Shown here piece after piece: positions 27,023-35,942 of a stretch of DNA of 64,000 bases. The notes below the pieces were generated by a model that saw nothing but the letters and a program-made list of their open reading frames with translations, ran no database searches and was not told the DNA's origin. How positions within the stretch are numbered: the first letter of the stretch is position 1; the number at the start of each line of letters is the position of its first letter. The stretch is taken from positions 1,388,141 to 1,452,140 of the forward strand of contig CAWBIT010000008.1 in assembly GCA_963789025.1 (NCBI GenBank), given 5' to 3'. This stretch comes from AP-15 sp963789025. GTDB taxonomy: Bacteria; Pseudomonadota; Alphaproteobacteria; ATCC43930; CGMCC-115725. The position numbers and the translations under genes are program-made.

Positions 27023-28231
27023 ATGAAAAGCGGCAACGGCGACCGAAAATATCGCAAGGATACCCTCCTCGCTCATCTCGGGCGTCATCCGGAGGCACAA
27101 AACGGCGCCGTCAATCCACCAGTCTATCACGCCTCGACGATCCTGTCGGCGAATATGGCGGAGTGGGAAGCCAAACGAGACCCGAGCACGCGCTTCGACG
27201 TCGTCCGCTACGGATTGTTGGGCACTCCGACCACCTTCGCGCTGGAAGAGGCGGTAGCCGCCATCGAGGGCGGCTATCGCGCAATGCTGATGTCATCGGG
27301 CCTCGCCGCTATCACGGCGCCGCTGCAGGCCTGCCTCAAATGCGGCGACCATCTCTTGATGGTCAATTCGTGCTACGGCCCGGCGCGAAACTTCTGTGAG
27401 AGAGTGCTGACGCGCTGCGGTGTGGAGACGACCTATTACGACCCGCTGATCGGCGAGGAGATCGCCCGGCTCATGCGTCCGAACACCCGGGTCGTCTACG
27501 TCGAATCGCCGGGCTCGCTGACATTCGAGGTGCAAGACGTGCCGGCGATCGCCGCGGCCGCGCACGAGGGCGGCGCCAAGGTGCTGATGGACAACACCTG
27601 GGCCTCACCCTACCTGTTCCCGTCCTTCGCCCACGGCGTCGACGTGTCGATCCACGCGGCGACCAAATACATCGTCGGCCATTCCGACGTCATCCTCGGG
27701 GCGGTCATCACCAATGAAGAGATGTACCTGCCGGTGCGCACGATGGCAGCCGATCTCGGCCACTGCGCCGGCCCGGACGACGCCTATTTCGCCTTGCGCG
27801 GGCTGCGCACTTTGTCGGTGCGGCTCGAACGGCACGAGAAGAATGCGCTTGCGGTAGCACACTGGCTGCAGACCCGGCCCGAGGTCTCACGCGTGCTCTA
27901 TCCCGCCTTGCCGGAAGACCCCGGCTACGAATTGTGGAAGCGCGATTTTCTCGGGGCCAGCGGGTTGTTCGGTGTCGTGCTCAAACCAGCCTCCAAATCG
28001 GCGGTATACGCAATGATCGACGCCCTCGACTTATTCGGGATCGGGTCGAGCTGGGGCGGTTATGAGAGCCTGATCTTGCCGACCAATCCGGTGCGGGGCC
28101 GCACCGCGACGCGCTGGGAGGCGGAGGGTCCGACCCTGCGCCTCCACATTGGCTTGGAAGACCCGCAGGACCTGATAGAGGACCTCGAACGCGGGTTCCA
28201 CCAGCTGCGCACAGTCGCCGCGGCGGCCTAG
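27023..28231 (+). CDS. metC: cystathionine beta-lyase / trans-sulfuration family enzyme
   Basis: A 402-residue PLP enzyme. YGLLGTPTTFALEEAVAAIEG begins the fold, MSSGLAA and the SIHAATKYIVGHSDV segment hold the cofactor site with Lys about 215, and GSSWGGYESL is the C-terminal substrate loop typical of MetC. It splits cystathionine to homocysteine, pyruvate and ammonia. Its TAG overlaps the stop of the facing gene (CTAG, 28228-28231). Confidence 0.92.
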   Translation: MKSGNGDRKYRKDTLLAHLGRHPEAQNGAVNPPVYHASTILSANMAEWEAKRDPSTRFDVVRYGLLGTPTTFALEEAVAAIEGGYRAMLMSSGLAAITAPLQACLKCGDHLLMVNSCYGPARNFCERVLTRCGVETTYYDPLIGEEIARLMRPNTRVVYVESPGSLTFEVQDVPAIAAAAHEGGAKVLMDNTWASPYLFPSFAHGVDVSIHAATKYIVGHSDVILGAVITNEEMYLPVRTMAADLGHCAGPDDAYFALRGLRTLSVRLERHEKNALAVAHWLQTRPEVSRVLYPALPEDPGYELWKRDFLGASGLFGVVLKPASKSAVYAMIDALDLFGIGSSWGGYESLILPTNPVRGRTATRWEAEGPTLRLHIGLEDPQDLIEDLERGFHQLRTVAAAA

Positions 28232-29331
28232 CCCGCGACCCCGAACGCCCTAATCGTCTGTTCATCGAATTTGAGCCCGAGGCCGGGCGCCGTCGGCATC
28301 GCAAGCTCGCCATTAATGGGCTGGGGAACTTCCTCCCACAATCGGAAGAGGCGGGGCATGTACTCGACGGTAAGGCCGTTTGGTACCGCGCCGACGAGGT
28401 GCACGTGGATCTCCGGGACCCCGTGGCTGACCACCGGCAGGTTGAAGGCCTCGGCCATGCCGGCGATCTTGAGCCACGGGGTGATCCCGCCGGAGCGCAC
28501 CTGGTCGATCATGACGATGTCGACCGAGCGGGCTTCGAGCATATGGCGGAACGGCACGATGCCGTAGAGGTACTCGCCGCCCGCTACCGGGGTCGCCAAT
28601 GCCGCGGAGACCCGAGCGAGCCCGGCGTAATCGTCATGCGCCGTCACGTCTTCGAGCCAATAGAGCCCGACCCCGGCGTCTGCGACGCGTTTGCCGATAT
28701 CGATCGCCTGGTCGACCCGCCAGCGCTGGTTGATGTCGCACATCAGATCCATTTCGGGGCCGACCGCCTCGCGGATGAGCCGGGCTTGCTCGACTTCGCG
28801 CGCCGGCGAGGTGACGCCTGGCAGGCCGAGTTGCATTTTGGTCTGCCGATGCCCCTTTTCGCGAAGTCTGCCCGCAGCGGTGACCGCCTCTTCGAGCTTG
28901 AGGCCGCGCCGCAAAGCGCCGCTGGCATAGGTTGCGATATGGTCGCGCCCGCCGCCCAGCAGCCTCCACAAGGGCAAACCCAGCGCCTTCCCCTTGATGT
29001 CCCACAGCGCCACATCGATCGCCGACAGCGCCATCGTAAAGATCCCGGCCGGGCCAGAACCGCCCGCAGCCGCCCGCAGTTTCGCCGCGACCGCCCCGAC
29101 CTGCATCGGGTCCTCGCCGATCGCTAGCGCGCCGAGTTCGTCGACCGCGCGCCTCAAGGTGCGGGTCAGCGCGCCGCCGAAATAAGTGACCCCTAACCCC
29201 TCCACACCGTCATCGGTGCGGATTTGCAATGTGACGATCGGGTTTTTCCCCTCCGGATTTTCTGAAAACCCGGCGAGCGGCTCGTCGTTCGGCAGCGCGA
29301 CGATGCCGGTCTGGATACTCGCGATTTTCAT
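28228..29331 (-). CDS. mandelate racemase/muconate lactonizing family protein 1
   Basis: A 367-residue enolase-superfamily protein. KMQLG holds the candidate general-base Lys, LMCDINQRW the first metal Asp, WLEDVTAHDD the Glu and GGEYLYG the third ligand; SHGVPEIHVHL near the C-terminus carries His. These act as sugar-acid dehydratases or racemases. ATG 29331 is chosen because family sequence begins there. It is about 70% identical by eye to the next gene, a tandem duplication. Confidence 0.9.
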   Translation of the reverse strand: MKIASIQTGIVALPNDEPLAGFSENPEGKNPIVTLQIRTDDGVEGLGVTYFGGALTRTLRRAVDELGALAIGEDPMQVGAVAAKLRAAAGGSGPAGIFTMALSAIDVALWDIKGKALGLPLWRLLGGGRDHIATYASGALRRGLKLEEAVTAAGRLREKGHRQTKMQLGLPGVTSPAREVEQARLIREAVGPEMDLMCDINQRWRVDQAIDIGKRVADAGVGLYWLEDVTAHDDYAGLARVSAALATPVAGGEYLYGIVPFRHMLEARSVDIVMIDQVRSGGITPWLKIAGMAEAFNLPVVSHGVPEIHVHLVGAVPNGLTVEYMPRLFRLWEEVPQPINGELAMPTAPGLGLKFDEQTIRAFGVAG

Positions 29332-29402
29332 CCGGCCACTCCGAGCCCGTCGTCTCTTGCTGGGATTGCAGCGATCGCCCGATCTGCTCCGAGCCGTGTC
29401 CC

Positions 29403-29570
29403 GGGGGCCGATCGCGAAATTTCCCTGCCGACAGGGGAATAACGGGAAATTTCCTCGATATCCAGCGGTGATCCCTCGATAATCAATACCTTGCGAGCGG
29501 ATTCCCGTAAAACGGCAGGGAATTTCAATTCCCTGCCGGAGCGCTTGGCAGGGAATCGGCAGAGAAATGC
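29403..29570. repeat. TTCCCTG repeat cluster with perfect palindrome
   Basis: Several TTCCCTGCC and GGCAGGGAA units in both directions. At 29513-29538 CGGCAGGGAATT and AATTCCCTGCCG form a perfect 12-bp inverted repeat around TC. It lies in the 381-bp gap between the two enolase-superfamily genes; no gene is supported in that gap. Same family as 1286-1462. Confidence 0.7.
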
Positions 29571-29712
29571 GAGGTAAGGTGACATCATCGACAGCGTGGC
29601 GTGTTTCTGGTACGTTCTCATATGGGCTTACGGGCGCATCCACGCAACTTTCAAACATACGGGGATAGGCCGTATCGAGCGCCAACGGGCGGCCAGAGAC
29701 GCCGCTGATTTT

Positions 29713-30813
29713 TCAACCGGCATGGTAGCGCTCGATCGCGGCCTGGTCGAATTTCAGCCCAAGGCCGGGCGCCGTCGGCATCGCCAGCTCGCCGTTCTGC
29801 GGCTGCGGCACCTCCTCGAAGAGGCGCGTCAGCCACGGCATGTATTCCACCGTCAGTCCGTTCGGGATCGCGCCGATCAGGTGGACATGGACCTCGGGGA
29901 TCAGATGGCTGACGACCGGCAGGTTGAACGCCTCGGCCATACCGGCGACCTTCAGCCATTGCGTGATGCCGCCGACCCGAACCAGGTCGATCATGACGAT
30001 ATCGACCGAGCGCGCCTCGACCATGTGGCGGAAAGGCACGATCCCCCAGACATACTCGCCGCCGGCGACCGGGGTCGACAGCGCCGCGGTGACCCGAGCC
30101 AAGCCGGGATAGTCGTCCGCCGTCGTCACGTCCTCGAGCCAGAAGAGGCCGACCCCGGCGTCTTCGACCCGGCGGCCGATGTCGATCACCTGCTCGACCC
30201 GCCAGCGCTGGTTGATGTCGCACATTAGCTTGATGTCGGGACCGATCGCCTCGCGCACCCGGCGCATGCGCTCGACCTCCATGGCGGGAGTAGTCTCTCC
30301 GGGGAGCGCCAGCTGCGTCTTCATTTCGCGGAAGCCCTTGTCCTTGAGGCGCCCGGCGGCGGTGACGACGCGGTCGAGCGAGAGCCCGCGCATCAAAGCC
30401 CCGCTCGCATAGGTCGGGACCCGATCGCGCGCGCCGCCGAGCAGCTTCCACAGCGGCAGGTTCAGCGCCTTGCCGCGGATGTCCCACAACGCCATGTCGA
30501 GCGCCGACAGGGCCAAGTGGAAAATGCCGCCGGGCCCGGCGGAACCGGCCGCCGCGCGCAACTTCGCCACGACCGCCTCGACGCGCAGCGGATCGTCCCC
30601 GACGATCAGTTGGCCCAGTTCGTCGATCGCGCTCCGCAATGTGCCGGTCAGCGCGCCACCGAAATATGTGACCCCGACGCCGGACACCCCATCGTCGGTT
30701 TCAACCTCCAAGGTGACGATCGGCCGGGTTGCGTTCGGGTTTTCGGCGGCGTCGGCAAGCGGCTCGTCGGCAGGCAGGTCGACGATTTGACAGCGAGTGC
30801 CGGATATCTTCAT
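29713..30813 (-). CDS. mandelate racemase/muconate lactonizing family protein 2
   Basis: A 366-residue paralogue of the downstream enzyme with the same ligands: KTQLALPG, LMCDINQRW, FWLEDVTTADD, GGEYVWG. In the C-terminal motif SHLIPEVHVHL replaces SHGVPEIHVHL. Two near-twin dehydratases side by side suggest paired epimeric substrates or redundancy after duplication. Start ATG 30813. The two may be one operon despite the repeat-filled gap. Confidence 0.9.
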   Translation of the reverse strand: MKISGTRCQIVDLPADEPLADAAENPNATRPIVTLEVETDDGVSGVGVTYFGGALTGTLRSAIDELGQLIVGDDPLRVEAVVAKLRAAAGSAGPGGIFHLALSALDMALWDIRGKALNLPLWKLLGGARDRVPTYASGALMRGLSLDRVVTAAGRLKDKGFREMKTQLALPGETTPAMEVERMRRVREAIGPDIKLMCDINQRWRVEQVIDIGRRVEDAGVGLFWLEDVTTADDYPGLARVTAALSTPVAGGEYVWGIVPFRHMVEARSVDIVMIDLVRVGGITQWLKVAGMAEAFNLPVVSHLIPEVHVHLIGAIPNGLTVEYMPWLTRLFEEVPQPQNGELAMPTAPGLGLKFDQAAIERYHAG

Positions 30814-30968
30814 CGCAGGACCCCAGGCTAAAGAGCGGCAAGACTTACACCCCCGGGCAAATAAGGGAAGGGTGCTTGTCGGCGGTAGCGAGGCGCCGGC
30901 TGATCAAGGAGATAGAGGCGGGGGCTAAGAGGCTGACCCAAATGAATTCCGCCTTTGCAACGGGTTAT

Positions 30969-31065
30969 CGTCACCCCCGCGAAAGCGGGGGTCCAGAGCC
31001 TGCCCCTGGCTTGAACAGGGGGGCAACCGCTGCAGCCTTGCCGGCTCTGGATTCCCGCTTTCGCG
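30969..31065. repeat. CGTCACCCCCGCGAAAGCGGG repeat
   Basis: Arms CCCCGCGAAAGCGGGGGTCCAGAG and its inverted partner CTCTGGATTCCCGCTTTCGCG enclose about 45 bp. Same family as 23623-23694. Confidence 0.75.
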
Positions 31066-31066
31066 C

Positions 31067-31290
31067 AGGGCTGTCCGGGGAAAGTCTTTGGACAATTTTT
31101 CCGAGAGTCCGCCGGAAATCTTTCGCAGAACGGCGCCCCTCTTTATCCTCTCCCACCGCTGGCCGGGGGGAGAGGGTAGGGTGAGGGGGGCAGACGACCC
31201 GGTTCGCGGTGCCGCCCACCTCACCCTCCCGCTTCGCGGGTCCCTCCCTCTCCCCCCTGAAGGGCGGAGAGGGGCTCTCTCCCCAGGGCC
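31067..31290. repeat. long composite repeat, copy 2
   Basis: Second copy of the element at 20428-20650: begins GGGCTGTCCGGGGAAAG and ends CCCCTGAAGGGCGGAGAGGGGCTCT, with the same internal order of blocks. It directly follows a CGCGAAAGCGGG repeat, so repeats are nested in this gap. Confidence 0.7.
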
Positions 31291-31831
31291 CCATGCCTGG
31301 GCCGGCACCCTACGGTTGAAATCGCCGTATTCTTGCAACGGAGTTAAATTCCCCGGATAGCCCTGCGCTTTCGCGGGAATGACAAGGAGGAACGGTAACG
31401 CGCTGAGATTTCTGGATTCATTCTTGGTCAGGCTCTAAAGCTCATCACCGCTTTTGCCGCGGTGCCTCAATGGCCTAACCCCGAGCGATAATCCGCAGTC
31501 GAGCTCAATTTTCGCCCCTACCCCAACTTTTGGTTTCATCAGCAAACACCGATTGCTGCACCTGCAACGAATCAGCAGTAAAATTTCCTCCTTTGGTAGA
31601 ATACCCTCCGCCGGCCCGTCGAAAGCAGGGCCCGCGCCGGCGGCTTTGCCGAAAGCCATCCTTCTTCGATATCCGCTGCCCGTTGGCGCCGATTTCATTC
31701 CAGACCACCCAGTTTCGAACGGACTATGCTCCCCGAAGATGGCAATTTCCCGGATCGATCGAAGCATTCGGACGTCCGCTCGCCGCACCACGGCCACCAT
31801 CGGCCCGACCCATATCTTGTATCCGCCCGCG
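31291..31831. other. non-coding or decayed stretch left of the IS element
   Basis: About 540 bp without a supported gene. Frames of 138-144 codons exist on both strands but are mutually antisense and show no family sequence. A half-copy of the CGCGAAAGCGGG repeat lies near 31362-31383. The right part borders the IS target site. Confidence 0.5.
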
Positions 31832-31975
31832 TTAAATAGGTTAGCGTCCACGCTTGTGGTGGAATTTTCGGGTCAAGCCGTAGTGTAGGGCTGCGGTGTG
31901 GTTGAGGTGGCCATCGGGCCAGGTCGGCTAAGGTGGAGTTGCCAAACTTCAACCTGAAGCACGCGAGAGGACCCG

Positions 31976-33181
31976 ATGACCGAAGAGAGATTGGTGCTGG
32001 CCGAGCTGCTGGAGAAGGCCGGCGATGGCGATTTTCTGCGAGCCGTGGCGGAGGCGGTGCTGCAATTGCTGATGGAGACCGATGTGGAGGGGCTGATCGG
32101 CGCCGGGCGTTATGAGCGCAGCGGCGAGCGGACCACCTGGCGCAACGGCTACCGCGACCGCACGCTCGACAGCCGCCTCGGCTCACTGCAGCTGCGCATC
32201 CCGAAGTTGCGGCAGGGCAGCTACTTCCCGCCGTTTCTCGAAGCTCGCAAGAGCTCGGAGAAGGCGCTGATCGCGGTGATCCAGGAGGCCTGGATCGGCG
32301 GTGTTTCGACCCGGCGGGTCGACGATCTGGTGCAGGCGATGGGGCTGTCGGGGATCAGCAAGTCGCAGGTCTCCAAGCTGTGTAAGGAGATCGACGAGCG
32401 CGTCCATGCGTTCCTCGACCGGCCGCTCGCCGGCGAGTGGCCGTATCTCTGGCTCGACGCCACTTACCTGAAGCAGCGCGAAGGCGGCCGTATCGTATCG
32501 GTCGCCGCAATAATCGCCGTTGCGGCCAACACCGACGGCCGACGCGAAATCGTCGGGCTGCATATCGGTCCCTCGGAAGCCGAGACTTTCTGGTCGGGCT
32601 TTCTGAAGAGCCTGACACGGCGCGGCTTGCGCGGCGTCAAGCTGGTCATTTCCGATGCCCATGAGGGGCTGAAAGCGGCGATCCGGCGGGTATTTGGCGC
32701 CAGCTGGCAACGCTGCCGCGTGCATTGGATGCGCAATGCTCTCGCCTATGTCCCCAAGACCCAGCAAAGCATGGTGGCAGCGGCGCTCCGCCAGGCGTTC
32801 CTGCAGCCGGATCGTGCCCAGGCCAGCGTGATGCTGCGCCACGTCGCCGACCAATTGCGGCAGAAATGGCCGAAGCTCGCCGCGTTCATCGACGACAGCG
32901 AGAGCGATGTGCTGTCCTATCTCGACTTTCCCGAGCAGCACCGCAGCAAGCTACACAGCACCAATCCGCTCGAACGGCTCAACAAAGAAGTCAAGCGCCG
33001 CGCCGACGTGGTCGGGATCTTCCCCAACGAAGCCGCCATCGTTCGGCTGATCGGCGCGGTGCTGCTCGAGCAAAACGACGAGTGGCAGCTGCAGCACCGC
33101 TATCTGCAAGTCGAAGTAATGGCCGAGCTGATCGCTCCGGCAAGTGCAACCGACCCCCGGCAGATCCCATGCGCGGCCTAA
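31976..33181 (+). CDS. IS256-family (Mutator-type) transposase
   Basis: A 401-residue transposase. The N-terminal part has GAGRYERSGERTTWRNGYR, the catalytic acids are in LWLDATYLK and VISDAHEGLKAA, and the Glu in STNPLERLNKEVKRR; CRVHWMRNAL is the C/D(2)H-type motif. The frame is intact, so the element may still move. Confidence 0.95.
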   Translation: MTEERLVLAELLEKAGDGDFLRAVAEAVLQLLMETDVEGLIGAGRYERSGERTTWRNGYRDRTLDSRLGSLQLRIPKLRQGSYFPPFLEARKSSEKALIAVIQEAWIGGVSTRRVDDLVQAMGLSGISKSQVSKLCKEIDERVHAFLDRPLAGEWPYLWLDATYLKQREGGRIVSVAAIIAVAANTDGRREIVGLHIGPSEAETFWSGFLKSLTRRGLRGVKLVISDAHEGLKAAIRRVFGASWQRCRVHWMRNALAYVPKTQQSMVAAALRQAFLQPDRAQASVMLRHVADQLRQKWPKLAAFIDDSESDVLSYLDFPEQHRSKLHSTNPLERLNKEVKRRADVVGIFPNEAAIVRLIGAVLLEQNDEWQLQHRYLQVEVMAELIAPASATDPRQIPCAA

Positions 33182-33242
33182 CCAGCTTGGCGCGATCCAC
33201 TGCGCCGTCGAACGGCATGGATGCCAAAAGCTCGGCCGGAGT

Positions 33243-33303
33243 GCCGCTGTCAAGCCCCGCAGCCGCGCAGCGGTGCGCCAAAGGCGCAGGGCTTGATAGC
33301 GGC
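33243..33303. repeat. branched hairpin in the 3' part of the IS element
   Basis: GCCGCTGTCAAGCCC (33243-33257) pairs with GGGCTTGATAGCGGC (33289-33303) over 15 positions with one G-T pair. The loop holds a second small hairpin, GCGCC-AAA-GGCGC. It lies downstream of the transposase gene and could end or shield transcription; no T-run follows. Confidence 0.5.
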
Positions 33304-33714
33304 GCTCCGGACGCAGCACAATCCGCCATGCCGTCGATCGCGCTCCCTTGCAGTGCACCTACCGAAGACGAGTTTCGACCAAGGTCGCCGACCCGTGGCG
33401 CCTCAGCTTCAGTCTCGAATCTCCACCAGCTTGACGGACGTGACCTTAAATAGAGGCGCTGCCGGTCAAGTATTCGCGCCGCGACCAGGCCGCGTGCTTC
33501 CGAGCGTAAATACCTGAGCGCGACGGAAAATTCTTGGAAGTTAAGATGAGGACTTAATTTCCACTTCGGTAGATTTCACATAATGTGCAGTTATACGACT
33601 TTGACAGAGAGGTACGCGCAGCGCCGAGACACAACATTTAGAAAGACGGCGTTGACGTTGTGTCTGTAGTCGTCTTGCGGCGGGTGGCAGAAGTGCCAAA
33701 GGAGGAGAAAGCGT

Positions 33715-33861
33715 TCAGTACTTGTCAGCCTGAAGGTCTTTCAGCGAGATGCCCACTGCGTCGCTCAGTTGTGAACCGACGAAGCCCCTGTCCATTGCCC
33801 ACTGCACAACGTCCCGCTTGCTGACACCCGCCGCCAGCATCTTCGCGGCCTCTTTCTTCAT
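33715..33861 (-). CDS. 48-residue protein of unknown function
   Basis: A small protein (MKKEAAKMLAAGVSKRDVVQWA ... DAVGISLKDLQ) that looks like a short helix-turn-helix or helical module. Its ATG overlaps the upstream stop by 4 nt, so it is translated as part of a string with the next two entries. The gap 33454-33714 to its left is AT-rich and holds no gene I can support. Confidence 0.5.
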   Translation of the reverse strand: MKKEAAKMLAAGVSKRDVVQWAMDRGFVGSQLSDAVGISLKDLQADKY

Positions 33862-34085
33862 CGCCGTTTCGCAGCCTTCTGGCGGTCGAGCACCCGCATT
33901 AGGGCATCGCAGGCGACCGTGTTGCCGTCCTGGCCCGCTAGGCACATGTCGTAGATGGCGTCGTCCTTAGCCGAGCGCTCAGGGCGCGGCTTCCACCAAA
34001 CCGACGCAGCCCCGACAACTGCCATGAAGGTGATGCCGCAAAGCACACCCGCCAGAAAGATTCGCCAACCGCCATTCCTAAACAT
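33858..34085 (-). CDS. small single-pass membrane protein
   Basis: A 75-residue protein with one hydrophobic segment (FLAGVLCGITFMAVVGAASVWW) followed by a charged cytosolic or periplasmic tail with two Cys (MCLAGQDGNTVACDAL). It overlaps the DUF3800 frame by 8 nt and the next gene by 4 nt. Function unknown. Confidence 0.55.
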   Translation of the reverse strand: MFRNGGWRIFLAGVLCGITFMAVVGAASVWWKPRPERSAKDDAIYDMCLAGQDGNTVACDALMRVLDRQKAAKRR

Positions 34086-34728
34086 CGCGGGGCCAATGAT
34101 CGAAAACCTTTGCGATCTTCATTACCTCGGCGAACGAGTGAACCACAATTCCATCTTGCATTTTTCGCTTCCATCCACGAGCGACAATTTCTGCCGCCTG
34201 AAGTGCGGGCTTCTCGCGTGAAAGTGCGACTATGTATTGTGAAATATATGAGTCTTCCCAGTTTATGATATCAAAATATTTCCTAATCATAGTACTTCTA
34301 ATTTAGCCAGTTTTTGCAAATACTAGCGATAATTGTTCGCCAAACTCTCTCGCTACTCTGGCTGCATCCATCGTAACACTAGCCAATGCGGTCTCATAGG
34401 TGTCTTTGAAGTGTCTGTTAGATTGAGCGGCCTGAAAAGTGACGGGGTAGGTGTATGCGCAGAAGTGACTGACGTTCCTGCAAAGGATATCGACAAAACG
34501 ATTAAGCTGTCGCTTCCGCCCGTCACTCCACCGGTCATAGCTCGCCTCATCGGAGGCGAAGTCCGCCATGTGAAATGATGACATTGCCTCAGTATCCAGC
34601 GCACCCTTCCAGTCAAGAGAGAGCTGCGTAATTGTCTCCAAGGGAGCAATAAAGCCGCCTACCGTTAGCTGCGTCAGGCGTCCCGTCGGATCGTGCTCGC
34701 CGCTTTCGTCATAGAATCCGAACAACAT
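34078..34728 (-). pseudogene. DUF3800 protein interrupted by an in-frame stop
   Basis: MLFGFYDESGEHDPTG begins a typical DUF3800 (RNase H-like fold) protein. After VFAKTG a TAA (34305-34303) stops it, yet the same frame continues IRSTMIRKYFDIINWED and ends with ALQAAEIVARGWKRKM, the C-terminal DUF3800 motif. The whole, 216 codons, is normal family length. A single nonsense change explains it. DUF3800 proteins are common in mobile and defence-rich regions; function is unclear. Confidence 0.7.
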
Positions 34729-34888
34729 GATGATCGATAAGCTAATACCGGATGCGTTGTTTGCAACTGGCCTAGCGCGCCGCGATTTTCCTCGATTACC
34801 CAACTCCCGCGCCGTGTTCCAAAATTCAAGACTTTCGGGAAATTTGTTTGCCCCTGCCCGGATCAAGTGGTTACACTTCCCGTATCTT

Positions 34889-35239
34889 ATGACCGAAACT
34901 CACCCGCAAAACCGCCGTTTCGGCTATGCCCGCGTCAGCACCGTGGGCCAGACGCTCGACAGCCAGCTTGAGCAGCTACGCGCCGCCGGATGCACCGCCA
35001 GGATTTACCGGGAGAAGGTAACCGGCGCGCACAACAACCGGCGCGAGCTTCTGAAAATGTTGCAGGCCCTCGCCCCCGGCGACGTGGTGACCGTGACACG
35101 GATTGACCGCGTCGCGCGCAGCACCTTCGACTTGTTCGCCATCGTCAAGCAGATCGTGGACGCCAAGGCGCAGTTTCGATCATTGGCCGAGCCGTGGGCC
35201 GACACCGGCACGCGCCCGGATGCGAACCTCAGCGGGTAG
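34889..35239 (+). pseudogene. serine resolvase/invertase, 5' part
   Basis: MTETHPQNRRFGYARVSTVGQTLDSQ carries the catalytic Ser of serine recombinases, and VTRIDRVARSTFDL continues the domain. Homology stops at EPWADTGT (about 35212), after which the frame reads RPDANLSG and ends. The next expected residues, STGRLMIAVLGG, appear at 37209, so this is the front half of a gene split by inserted DNA. Confidence 0.8.
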
Positions 35240-35692
35240 CCGGTAGTTGCCTGGTCTGCCTCGGCGCTCGGAAGGCAGGCTCCCGGCACCGTCTTGTTCG
35301 AGGCCACAGCAGACGAAACACCTGACGCAGCTGTAGGCCGATCAGCACACAGACGTCACTGACATGCAGGCGACCCGACTGAACCCGCAATAGCACGTAA
35401 AGACGGCTGAAGTCCTACTTGCTCGTCGACAACACCGCTACGGCGCCCCCAAGCCACGCTATTTTGCAGAGGGGTGTTCTCCCTATAGACGAAATTCCGC
35501 TTGTAGGTGTTCCACCGCACCCTAAGCCGGCAAAGCCGGAACCAAACAGGCGGCCGAAGACAAAACACTTCCTCGGCCGTGCGGGCAATTTTGGATGATC
35601 CGCCAATTCACATCCGCCCAGTTTGTTCCCGCAAACGCGGGTGCGAAGGCCAAGAACCCTGTGGGTTCAACGCTTTTCAGCACGCCCATGGA

Positions 35693-35841
35693 AGCGCGGG
35701 CAGCACATGGGCCGACCCTCGAAATTGACGCCGGCGCAGAAGGCCGAAGCACGGCGGCGGCGGGGGCAGGGCGCTACGCTCGCAGAACTCGCGCGCCGCT
35801 ACGGCGTGGGCAAGAGTACGATTTCGCGGCTCACCGCGTGA
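35693..35841 (+). pseudogene. resolvase C-terminal helix-turn-helix fragment
   Basis: The frame reads RGQHMGRPSKLTPAQKAEA, then ELARRYGVGKSTISRLTA and stops at 35841. This is the C-terminal DNA-binding tail of a serine resolvase, without its catalytic domain. It sits inside the DNA that splits the other resolvase gene, so it comes from a separate copy. The stretch 35240-35692 before it has no gene I can support. Confidence 0.65.
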
Positions 35842-35942
35842 CGGCGCAGGTTGAGGTTCCGACCCACCAGATGCAGGAATTAACCCTTGACCGTTGTATC
35901 GAACCGACGCGCGCCACTCCACCCAAGAACAGGACGGAGAAT

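Larger units (their letters stand above)
31840..33445 (+). mobile_element. complete IS256-family insertion sequence with 8-bp target duplication
   Basis: The two ends are imperfect inverted repeats: left GGTTAGCGTCC...TGGTGGA from 31839/31840 and right, read inward, GGTCACGTCC...TGGTGGA from 33445. TTAAATAG flanks both sides (31832-31839 and 33446-33453), matching the 8-9 bp duplications of IS256 elements. The element is about 1.6 kb and holds one transposase gene. Exact ends are uncertain by 1 bp. Confidence 0.8.

Noticed and set aside
29403..29570. Possible CRISPR array
   Set aside because: Units are short (7-9 bp), occur in both orientations and have irregular spacing; no cas genes are present.
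31435..31888. 138- and 144-codon frames on opposite strands left of the IS
   Set aside because: They overlap each other, one takes its first codons from the IS end, and neither has family sequence.
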